Assembly: GCA_027306505.1 (NCBI GenBank)
Contig: DAHUZP010000052.1
Coordinates: forward strand, 1-33,244
Length of the DNA stretch: 33,244 nt
Source of the DNA: Thermoplasmata archaeon
Lineage (GTDB): Archaea; Thermoplasmatota; Thermoplasmata; Lutacidiplasmatales; UBA184
Direction: 5' to 3'
This document shows positions 16,524 to 24,700 of this stretch, piece by piece. A model generated the notes under the pieces. It was not told where the DNA came from. It did not search any database and saw nothing but the letters and a program-made list of their open reading frames with translations. Both the position numbers and the translations under genes were made by a program. Position 1 is the first letter of the stretch; every line of letters begins with the position of its first letter.

Positions 16524-19500
16524 CTACTCTTTGGAGGGAGGGGGCGAACGGGTCTTCTGGTCGGGCGCGCCGCCGTTCGAGCGGCTCCAGCCCTTCCAGA
16601 TCGCGTCCTTGCCCAGCGTCAGCACGGCGGGCGTGAAGAAGAGCTGCACGACGAAAGCCTGCAGCAGCACCGCGAAGCCGATGCCGAGGCCGATCGCGGC
16701 CAGGAGCCCGAGGGGGCTCGTGAACCCGAGGAGGAGGAAGGCGCCCCCGAGGATGACGGCGGCCGCGGTGATGACGCCGCCCGCGTGGGTCACCGCGTCC
16801 TGGATGGCCTCGACCCCGCGGTTCCCCAACATGCGCTCCTCCTTGACGCGGGTGAGGAGCAGGACGTTGTAGTCCATCCCCAGACCCAGGACGAGGATGA
16901 GGAGGATGAGCGGGAGGAGGAAGATGAGCGCCTCGTTCTCGAGGACCCCCACCACGAAGTACGTGGCGGCCCAGCTCCAGAGGATCGAGAGACCGATCAC
17001 GCCCAGGGCGAGCAGGGGGACGAAGGCGGAGCCCAGGATGAGGAGCATCAGCACGAGGAGGCCCAAGGCGGCGCCGATGAGCATCTCCTCGGTCGCCTGG
17101 TTCACGAGCGTCTTGATGTCCTGGGTCGTCGGGGCCGCTCCGCCGTAGTAGACCTTGTCGATGCGGGGGTGCACCAGGACGTAGGAGTTGACCCGCTGCT
17201 GCAGGGAGTCCATCACCGAGATCGCGGGGGCCGAATAGCCGCTCGCGTTGGTCTGGACGTTGAAGAGCACTGTGCGACCGTCGGACCCCACGTAGCTCCC
17301 CACGGTCGAGTTGAGCTCGATCTGCACCGCGGGCGGGAGGTGCGTGAGGTTGAGCCAGGTGTCGAGGGAGGCCCCGCCTCCCTCGACGAAGGTGCTCACG
17401 CCCGCGACGCCAGGGGTGCCGTTCATCGCTTGCTGGAGCCCCGCGATGTCCCTCAGCTCATTCGCATTGGGACCGGAGGCGGGCAGCACCGGGGAGGCGA
17501 AGGTCGCGAGGACGTAGCTCGGGCTGGAAGAGCTCGCCCCGAAGTCCGCGGTGAGGTGGGTGAAGCCGACCTGGGCAGGGTTGTTCGCCGGGAGCCCGAT
17601 GTTCGTGATGTCGTAGGAGACGGGGACCTGGAGGGCGACCACGACGATGGGCGCAGAGATGAGCAGGATGAGAACGATGACCGCCTTGGGGTGCCGCGTC
17701 GCGGAGGTGCCGGCCCGGGCGATGACGTCCCGGTTGGAGTCGATGCTCCGCCGGCGGGCGGAGGCGTAGCGCTCGAACCGCTTCCCTGAGTTCGGCCAGA
17801 AGACCCTCGGGCCGATGAGGACCAGGAGGGAGGGCAGGACGGTCAGGTTGACGATGAGCGCGAAGAGGACCGCGATGAGGAGGCAGAGGCCCAGTTGGAG
17901 GAGGAAGCTGATCCCCGAGAGCGTGAGGGCGACCGCGACCACCATCACCGCGAGCCCGCTCGTCGCGATGCTCTGGCCCGCCCAGCGGACCGTCCGCACG
18001 ACCGCCCGCTTCGGAGGGGTGCCACGGACCAGCTCCTCCCGGTAGCGGGCCAGCAGGAAGACGGAGTAGTCCGTCCCGATGCTCATCAGGAACACGAGGA
18101 CGATGGACTCGATCTCGGCGTTGAAGGCCGTGATGGTCGTCCCCACCACGAAGATGGCGGCCAGGCTCGCGACGAGGGCTATCCCGATCATCCCGAAGGC
18201 GAGGAGGGGGGCGGAGGGCGAGCGGAAGTAGATCAGCATGATCGTGAGGAGCACCACGACCGTGAGGACCAGGAGCAGGCTCAGCGCCGAGGTCGCGAGG
18301 TAGCTCGTCGCTCCGTCCAGCGCGGCCGCCCCGGTGACGTAGGAGCGGACCGGCTGGTAGCTCGGGGAGGAGCTCAGCACCTTGGAGACCTGCGAGGTGA
18401 TCTCGGAGACGTCACTGTAGGTGACCGAGCTCCCGTTCACGTTGTAGCCGTCGTCCACGTTGAAGGAGACCATGAGCAGCGTGGCCCCGCCGGAGGGGCT
18501 CACGAAGCCGCTCATGATCTGGTCGGGGACCGGCAACGGGTAGTGGCTGACCGGGTTCGAGACCACCTCGGAGTCGACCCAGGCCCCCACCGCGGCGCTG
18601 GAGGGCGGCGTGGTGCCCGGGAAAGCGTTCCAGATCGTGAGGAGCCAGGACGGGGAGATCCCGACCTCTCCGCCCAGGACCTTCGTCGCGACCGCATGCT
18701 GAGCGGGGACCTCGCTCCAGTTGAGGAGGTTCATCTCGCCCAGGACGAGCTCCGCGGGCGCTAGCGCCCCGGGCATGGTGAAGAGGGAGGGCAGCAGCGA
18801 GGGCAGGGAGCTCCACATCGCCTGGTCGGCGCAGTCGACGATGGTCTGGGTCGTGAGGCAGCCCCCGAGGAGGGTCTCGTTGAGCCCGGCTCCCCCTCCG
18901 AGCGTGCCGTTGTAGAAGCCCTCCAGGATGGCCGTCTCCAGGGCGTTGCCCGCGAACCTCAGGAGCGTCGCGTTGTAGGCGGGGTAGTCGGCCCCCGTCG
19001 CCGGGGTGCCGGGCGGCAGGGTCGGGACGATGGCCTGCCAGGTCCCCACGTAGGCGGACGCGGGGCCCCAGATCGCGCCCGCCGTCTCGTTGATCGAGAC
19101 GGGGAGCGACGGGGTCATGGTGAGGGAGGGGGAGAGGAAGGCCCAGCCCAGCTGCACCTCGCCCCCGAGGTAGGCCGAGTAGGCGGAGTAGAACGATTCG
19201 ACCGAGCTCACGTTCTTGAGCGAACGGTCGGTGCTGAGCGCCTGGGCGACCGCCAGGGTCGCGTTCTTGCCCACCGGGCCCAGGACGTTCGGCGTCTCGA
19301 GCAGGACGATCGCGGAGGAGGGCGAGGACTGGGCGTGGGGGAAGGCGGCGCTGTAGGCGTTCTGCGCCTGCACGCTCATGTCGGAGCTGGGGAGGGGGTT
19401 CGAGAACCCCCCGCTGAGGACCGTCCCGACCTCGCCCGCCGGGAGGATGCAGACCAGGCTGATCGCCGTCCATAGGATGAGGGCGTGCCAGGGGTAGCGC

Positions 19501-19598
19501 GCGATGTGGCGTCCTAGGCGACCCAGGGGGTGGACCGGCCCCTTCTTCTTGCGCCGCGGCCCGGGCGCGGCCGGTCCGGTCGTCTTCACGTCGGCCAT
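16524..19598 (-). CDS. MMPL/RND-family membrane transporter
   Basis: At 1,024 residues this is the usual size for MMPL-type RND exporters. A basic N-terminus (RRKKKG) is followed by a first helix at about 36-56, a large outer domain (about 60-420), a helix bundle (about 432-640), a helix near 660, a second outer domain (about 690-810) and a second helix bundle (about 830-1000). Each bundle carries the membrane Asp-Tyr proton-relay motif: SIGTDYSVFLLARYREEL (near 510) and GLGMDYNVLLLTRVKEER (near 905). These show a duplicated RND core driven by the proton gradient. Substrates of archaeal members are unknown; lipids or hydrophobic compounds are typical in bacteria. The outer domains hold many N-x-S/T sites. 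The ATG at 19598 is 75 bases after the gcvH stop, so read-through from ahcY-gcvH is possible. Confidence 0.88.
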   Translation of the reverse strand: MADVKTTGPAAPGPRRKKKGPVHPLGRLGRHIARYPWHALILWTAISLVCILPAGEVGTVLSGGFSNPLPSSDMSVQAQNAYSAAFPHAQSSPSSAIVLLETPNVLGPVGKNATLAVAQALSTDRSLKNVSSVESFYSAYSAYLGGEVQLGWAFLSPSLTMTPSLPVSINETAGAIWGPASAYVGTWQAIVPTLPPGTPATGADYPAYNATLLRFAGNALETAILEGFYNGTLGGGAGLNETLLGGCLTTQTIVDCADQAMWSSLPSLLPSLFTMPGALAPAELVLGEMNLLNWSEVPAQHAVATKVLGGEVGISPSWLLTIWNAFPGTTPPSSAAVGAWVDSEVVSNPVSHYPLPVPDQIMSGFVSPSGGATLLMVSFNVDDGYNVNGSSVTYSDVSEITSQVSKVLSSSPSYQPVRSYVTGAAALDGATSYLATSALSLLLVLTVVVLLTIMLIYFRSPSAPLLAFGMIGIALVASLAAIFVVGTTITAFNAEIESIVLVFLMSIGTDYSVFLLARYREELVRGTPPKRAVVRTVRWAGQSIATSGLAVMVVAVALTLSGISFLLQLGLCLLIAVLFALIVNLTVLPSLLVLIGPRVFWPNSGKRFERYASARRRSIDSNRDVIARAGTSATRHPKAVIVLILLISAPIVVVALQVPVSYDITNIGLPANNPAQVGFTHLTADFGASSSSPSYVLATFASPVLPASGPNANELRDIAGLQQAMNGTPGVAGVSTFVEGGGASLDTWLNLTHLPPAVQIELNSTVGSYVGSDGRTVLFNVQTNASGYSAPAISVMDSLQQRVNSYVLVHPRIDKVYYGGAAPTTQDIKTLVNQATEEMLIGAALGLLVLMLLILGSAFVPLLALGVIGLSILWSWAATYFVVGVLENEALIFLLPLILLILVLGLGMDYNVLLLTRVKEERMLGNRGVEAIQDAVTHAGGVITAAAVILGGAFLLLGFTSPLGLLAAIGLGIGFAVLLQAFVVQLFFTPAVLTLGKDAIWKGWSRSNGGAPDQKTRSPPPSKE

Positions 19599-19673
19599 GG
19601 TTCCTACGCGCTCCTGGTTCCGGAGGGGGACGTCAGGGAGAGGTCCAGAGGAGGGGCGCTCGGGGGCTTCGCC

Positions 19674-20078
19674 CTAGTGGCCCCCACCCTTCTCCATGTG
19701 GGCCCGGTAGCCCACCGCGTCCAGGAGGGGGGAGCCTCCCTCGGACCGGGTGACCTCGAGCTTGTAGAGCCAGCCCGCACCGTAGGGGTCCTTGTTGACG
19801 AGCTCAGGGTGGGACTTGAGCTCGGAGTTGACCGCGACGACCTTCCCCTCGAAGGGGGCGTAGACGTCGGCCACCGTCTTCACGGACTCCAGGACCATCA
19901 CGGGCTGGCCGGGATGGCCCTCCTTCCCGATGGCGGGAAGGTCGACGAACACCACGTCGGTGAGCTCCGCCTGGGCGTGGTCGGTGATCCCGACCGTGAC
20001 GACCTTGCCCTCCTGGCGGACCCATTCGTGCGAAGCGGTGTAGCGGCGGTCCTCGGGGACGTGGCTTCCGGTGGTCAT
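19674..20078 (-). CDS. gcvH: Glycine cleavage system H protein
   Basis: The lipoyl-carrying shuttle protein of the glycine cleavage complex, passing the aminomethyl group between the P, T and L proteins; cytosolic. 134 residues, normal length. The lipoylation site is Lys67 in VLESVKTVADVYAPFEGKVV, and the surrounding YTASHEWV, GITDHAQAELTDVVFVDLP and NDPYGxGWLYK-like segments match the family. Its ATG overlaps the ahcY stop as ATGA, with GGAGGAAGG just upstream inside ahcY, so translation is probably coupled. The partner P, T and L genes are not in the window. H-like proteins can also carry lipoate in lipoyl-relay pathways, so glycine cleavage itself is not proven here. Confidence 0.95.
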   Translation of the reverse strand: MTTGSHVPEDRRYTASHEWVRQEGKVVTVGITDHAQAELTDVVFVDLPAIGKEGHPGQPVMVLESVKTVADVYAPFEGKVVAVNSELKSHPELVNKDPYGAGWLYKLEVTRSEGGSPLLDAVGYRAHMEKGGGH

Positions 20079-21325
20079 GTTCCTTCCTCCCAGCTCTCCA
20101 GGTACTTCTTCTGAGCGGCCGTGAGCTCGTCCACCTCGGCGCTGTAGGGCCTGAGCGCAGCGCGGGCGACGGATTCGTCGAGCGGCAGGGGGACCGGGTA
20201 GACCCCGGGCCTCATGCCCTTGCCCTGCTTCTTGAGGTGCTCCGCCGAGAGGGCCTGGAGCGCGAAGCTCATGTCCATGATCTCGACCGGGTGCCCCTGG
20301 CCCGCTGCGAGGTTCACGAGCCTTCCCTCGGCGAGGAGATAGATCCGCCGCCCATCGGGCATCCGGAACTCCTCGACGCCTCCCCGGGCGGTCCGCTTCT
20401 CCACCGCGAGCCCCGCGAGATCCTTCTTGTTGATCTCCACATCGAAGTGGCCGGAGTTCGCGATGCAGCAGCCGTCCTTCATGGCCTTGAAGTGCTCCGC
20501 CCGGACGACGTCATTGCAGCCGGTCACCGTGATGATGAAGTCCGCCTCGCGCACCGCGTCCAGCATCCGCTTCACGCGGAAGCCCTCCAGACGGGCCTCC
20601 AGGGCCCGGGAGGGGTTGACCTCGGTCACGATCACGTCCGCCCCCAGGCCGCGGAAGCGGGAGGCGACCCCCTTGCCGCACCAGCCGTAGCCCGCGACGA
20701 CCGCGGTCTTGCCGGCGATGACGAGGTTCGTCGCGCTGAAGATGCCGTCCAACGTCGACTGCCCGGTGCCGAAGCGGTTGTCGAAGAGATGCTTCATCGT
20801 CGCGTCGTTCACATCGATCGCGGGCCAGGGGAGCTTCCCGTCCCTCTGCATCGCCCGGAGACGGACGACCCCGGTCGTCGTCTCCTCGGTGCTCCCGAGG
20901 ACCTTCCCGCGCTTGCCGTGACCGCGCTCGATCGCCGCCGCGACGAGGTCTGAGCCGTCGTCGATGATGATGTCCGGGTCCGCGTCCAGCATCGCCTGGA
21001 TGCCCTGGCGGTAGGCGGTGATGGACTCGCCCTTCACGGCGTAGGTCTCGATCCCCTGGTCCAGCACGTGCGCGACAGCGTCGTCGTCCGTGCTGAGCGG
21101 GTTCGAAGCGGCCATGTGGACGTCCGCCCCACCGGCCTGGAGAGCGAGGGCGAGGGCACAGGTCTTCGACTCGACGTGGAGCACGAGGGAGAGCGTGAGG
21201 CCCTTGAACGGCCGCTCCCGTTCGAACCGGGCACGGATCTCCTCCAGGATGGGCATGTGGGCCCGGGCCCATCCGACCTTCCGCGCACCGATCTCGAGGT
21301 CGCCTACCGCCTTGGGCTTCGACAC
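20075..21325 (-). CDS. ahcY: Adenosylhomocysteinase
   Basis: Hydrolyses S-adenosylhomocysteine, the by-product of SAM-dependent methylation, to adenosine and homocysteine with a bound NAD; cytosolic. 416 residues, matching the shorter prokaryotic/archaeal form. Signatures: AASNPLSTDDDAVAHVL (about 72-88), the STEETTTGV substrate motif (145-153), VNDATMKHLFDNRFGTGQS with catalytic Lys178 and Asp182, the NAD-binding loop GYGWCGKG (212-219), NSGHFDVEI, and GHPVEIMDMSFALQAL. The start is a GTG at 21325; no clear Shine-Dalgarno sequence precedes it. It is upstream of gcvH with a four-base overlap, linking methyl-cycle recycling to one-carbon supply. The 430-base region before it contains a long hairpin. 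Confidence 0.95.
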   Translation of the reverse strand: MSKPKAVGDLEIGARKVGWARAHMPILEEIRARFERERPFKGLTLSLVLHVESKTCALALALQAGGADVHMAASNPLSTDDDAVAHVLDQGIETYAVKGESITAYRQGIQAMLDADPDIIIDDGSDLVAAAIERGHGKRGKVLGSTEETTTGVVRLRAMQRDGKLPWPAIDVNDATMKHLFDNRFGTGQSTLDGIFSATNLVIAGKTAVVAGYGWCGKGVASRFRGLGADVIVTEVNPSRALEARLEGFRVKRMLDAVREADFIITVTGCNDVVRAEHFKAMKDGCCIANSGHFDVEINKKDLAGLAVEKRTARGGVEEFRMPDGRRIYLLAEGRLVNLAAGQGHPVEIMDMSFALQALSAEHLKKQGKGMRPGVYPVPLPLDESVARAALRPYSAEVDELTAAQKKYLESWEEGT

Positions 21326-21377
21326 CCTTGCTCACCGTCCGCGCGGCGCACCCGGGAGGGGTTCAAAGGGATTGAGG

Positions 21378-21430
21378 TCGGTCTCGGCCCACCCCTGGCC
21401 TCGCGCGAGGGGGGTGGGCCCCTCGACCGA
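21378..21430 (-). repeat. Long nested inverted repeat upstream of ahcY
   Basis: Three nested pairs of arms share one centre: TCGGTC/GACCGA outside, GCCCACCCC/GGGGTGGGC in the middle, and CCTCGCGCGAGG (a perfect palindrome) at the tip. Only a few bases between the arms are unpaired, giving a hairpin of about 53 bases. It lies 53 bases upstream of the ahcY start. It could be an mRNA leader element, a terminator for the preceding gene or a protein-binding site. Confidence 0.55.
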
Positions 21431-21730
21431 GCCCAAGAACGGGGGCCCCTCACGGTCCTTCCAGAGCCCTAGGGCGAGTTCCACGGACGGCGGCGGCCGG
21501 GCCCCCCTCGCGGCGAAGGTTCGCAATGTGGGGCGGGCTCGCGCACTTGCACCGCAGGCCCCCCACGGACCGACGGCGGCGATCAGATGGCGGGTCCGCC
21601 ACGAGGGATGCGCCTCCATAGGGGCCGAGACAACAGGCGAGGCGGGGGCAGGGGAAAGGGTTAGCGGGCTCGGGGCCCCGCTGGAGCTCCCGCCTAGGGC
21701 CCGGCGAGAGGCGGCGGCGGGGCGGCTCTC

Positions 21731-21751
21731 AGGGCTCCGGGAGGGAGCCCT
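21731..21751 (-). terminator. Hairpin just after the large zinc-ribbon surface protein gene
   Basis: AGGGCTCC and GGAGCCCT flank a five-base spacer and begin four bases past the stop codon of the leftward gene. The position suggests a transcript end or 3'-end stabiliser. There is no T-run. Confidence 0.45.
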
Positions 21752-21755
21752 CCGC

Positions 21756-24700
21756 CTACTTCGTTGCCGCGCCGCAGAACGGACAGACCAGGAAGTCCGC
21801 GTTGATCTCCCGCTGGCAGCTCGAACAGACCTTCATGTTGGCCCCGGTCGCGCCCGGAACGGGCGCGGGCCCGGGCGCGGAGGGCGGAGGAACCGGTCCG
21901 CGCGCCGTGGGGGGCGCGGAGAAGCCGGCGCCGAGCCCTCCGGGTCCCGCGCCGCCGGGTGGCGGCGCCCCGCCCTGGTAGAGGAGGTCGTCGGCCGACA
22001 CCTTCTGCGCGGAGGGGGCCGCCATGCCGGAGCGGGTCCCCTGGGTCTGCTGCAGCTTGAAGGCGTTGTAGGACAGGTAGGTCGGCTGGCGCTTCCACCA
22101 GTCCCAGAACGCGCCCTCGGTGTAGTTGTCACCGAGCTCCTTGCGGGCCTCCGCCCGGTAGCGCTCGATGGCCTGAGCGTACTCCTTGCGTTGGGCCTCC
22201 TCGGGAGAGGCTCCCGACTTGCCCAAGAGCAGCGCGGAGCACTCCGGACAGAGCTGGCTCTTCGCCGGGATGGTCGAAGCGCAACGGCTGCACCTCACCA
22301 TCTCCGTCTCGAACTCGGCGCCGCACCTGGGGCAGGCGGGAGCGGTCTCGGGGATGAGCTCCCCGCACTCGCCGCACTCGACCAGGCGTCCGCGACCGGT
22401 CTTGCTCATGAGGAGGACCGCGACGACGACCACGACCACCGCCGCGACCGCGGCGATGATGAGGTAGAAGAGCGTCGTCGGTGCGCCATTGCAGAAGAAC
22501 TGGCTCAACTCCTGGCTCCCGCTGCAGGACGCGGCTGCCGGTTGGAGCGTGACCGTGTAGGTCGTGGGGTCCCACCGGGTGAGCCCGTTGTAGGTCGCGA
22601 CGAAGACCACCTGGTAGACGCCGGGCGTCATGGGGGAGTTCGCGCTGTTCGGGAGACCGAAGGTGAAGTTGGTGAAGGCGACCCCGTTCTGGGCCCGTGC
22701 GACGTAGCCGAGCCCCAGGTAGTCCCCGTAGGAGCGGTTGCCGATCCCGTTCTGTCCCACGTAGTAGACGTCGAGGGAGGCATAGCCGCTGCCGTTGAAG
22801 ACCACCTCACCCGGTACCGTCCAGGTGGGGTTCGTGCCCCAGGCGACGGTCTTGTCGTTGAACTGGATCCCGTGGATCTGGATGTTCGACGGCCAGACGG
22901 TCACGTTGAACTGGGCCACCCGGGTGTAGCTCTGCCCGCCATCCTGGTAGGTCACGAAGATCGCGAAGAGACGGGTCGCCCCGCCGGCGACCGGGCCGCT
23001 CGCGGTCATCACGCTCTCGTTCAACACCCAGTGGGCGGTCAGGTTCTGCTTCTCCCACTGCGTGAACGTGCTGTAGGTGGTGTCAGGGTTCGTCAGGTTG
23101 AGCCAGTAGGTCCGCTGGGCGGTGACCAGCGTCGCCAGCTGGAAGGTCGTCGAGGCGCCCGGACCGCCGGTGTTGACGACCGCCGCCCGGAAGCCGAGGT
23201 CGGTGCCGATGCCCACGCTCGCGTTCGGGGTCGCGTAGAAGGTCCCGCTCGCGTTGCGCTGCTGCTCGGTGAGGTAGGTGAACACCAGCGAGGTGTAGTC
23301 CACCGTGGTCACCGGGACGAGCGAGGAGGTCGGGACCTCGAAGCTGAACGGCCTGGGACCGTTGTTCCCGGAGGTGGTTGCGGCGTAGGAGACCACGGCC
23401 TGGATCGTGACCCAGCAGGAGCAAGGCGAGGTCAACGTGACCTGCACCTTCGCCGACCCCGTCTGCGGCACGACGGCCGAGGTGATGAGCTGCGGGGCGC
23501 CGACAGCCGTGAAGGCCCCGGGGGCGGGCGGCGTCGGGGTGTTCGACATGCCCAGCAAGAACTGGACGCCCGTCGAGCCCGGCTGGGCGGTCGTGTCGCC
23601 CTTGTTGGAGAGGGTCGCGACGAGGGTGAGCTGGTTGCAGCTGTTGGTCGAGCCCGAGACCACCGGCTTGCCCGTGCAGGCGTCGAGGATGGAGGTGGAG
23701 ACCTGGCCCGCTCCGGTCGGCGTCTCGAAGGGCACACCGTTGCTGTTGAACTGGGCCCCCGCGGCCTTCCCGATCGAGGTCGGCCACACCGTCGAGTGCG
23801 TGGGGTCGATCATGGCGTAGAGCATGTGCGGACCGATCGAGCTGTAGGGGAGCTGGAAGGTGAACTGCAGCGTCGCCGTCGCGGTGGGGTTCGCGAACGC
23901 CCCGTTGAGGAGCGGGGTGAACCCGACCGTGTCGTTGTACGCGACGGTCCCCGTGCCGCCTCCCGTGGAGTAGTCGTCGAAGACGTCCAGCGGAACGGAC
24001 GGAGCCTGGATCGAGAAGAAGTTCGCGTCCTGGACCGTCACGTTCACGGTCACGTTGTAGTTCTCCGTGAAGGTGGGCGGGTTACTACCGGCCGCGTCCG
24101 CAAGGTCGAACTGCAGCCCCACGATGCGCAGGTCTGCGGTGAGCAACGGCAGTTGGACCACCGGGATGTTGGTGGGACGACCGCAGCCCGAGGGATAGGG
24201 CCACGCGCAGAGCGATGGAGAGCTGATCCGCTCGCTCACGGTGGTGCCCCCGTTGCCCGTGATGTTGGTCGCGGTCTCGAAGAGCGTCATGTTGTACTCC
24301 CCGAAGGAGTACCCGCTCGGGACCGACAGGGAGGTCACGTTGTTGGTCACCAGGGCGATCCGAGCGACCCCCTGCCCGTTGGTGATGTCGTAGCCCGTGG
24401 AACCCTCCACGTTCGTCGCCCAGGCGTTGAGCGCGTTGAAGAGCATGGGGACGCTCGCCTGCAGCCAGGTCGAGCTCGCGAAGTTGAGCCCGGTCACGTT
24501 GTTGGGGTTGGTCGAGGCGGGGTTCGCCGGGAAGGCCCCCAAGGACGCCCCCACGACAGGTGCACCCTGCGGGTTGACCACGGTGGTCTGAACCCACTGC
24601 ATCACGTAGAAGTTCGAGGTCTGGTCGGGGACGAACGCGCTCACGTTGGAGTAAGGGTTCGTCCAGTAGCTGTTCGCCGTGGAGTTCACCAGGTAAGCGA

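Larger units (their letters stand above)
21326..21755. other. 430-base gap upstream of ahcY, two hairpins, no gene
   Basis: Both flanking genes run leftward, so this is downstream of the large zinc-ribbon surface protein and upstream of ahcY. It contains the end hairpin at 21731-21751 and the long hairpin at 21378-21430. A weak T/A-containing CCTTTGAAC (about 21362-21370, leftward) could be the ahcY TATA, about 40 bases before its GTG. A 95-codon leftward frame spanning 21332-21619 looks like a composition artefact. No tRNA, RNase P RNA or SRP RNA signature was found by eye. Confidence 0.45.

Noticed and set aside
21378-21430. Known S-adenosylhomocysteine riboswitch
   Set aside because: A hairpin is present, but I could not match the riboswitch core consensus or a pseudoknot by eye, so it is reported only as a hairpin.
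21332-21619. 95-codon leftward frame upstream of ahcY
   Set aside because: No domain, no ribosome-binding site, and it overlaps the long hairpin; composition artefact.
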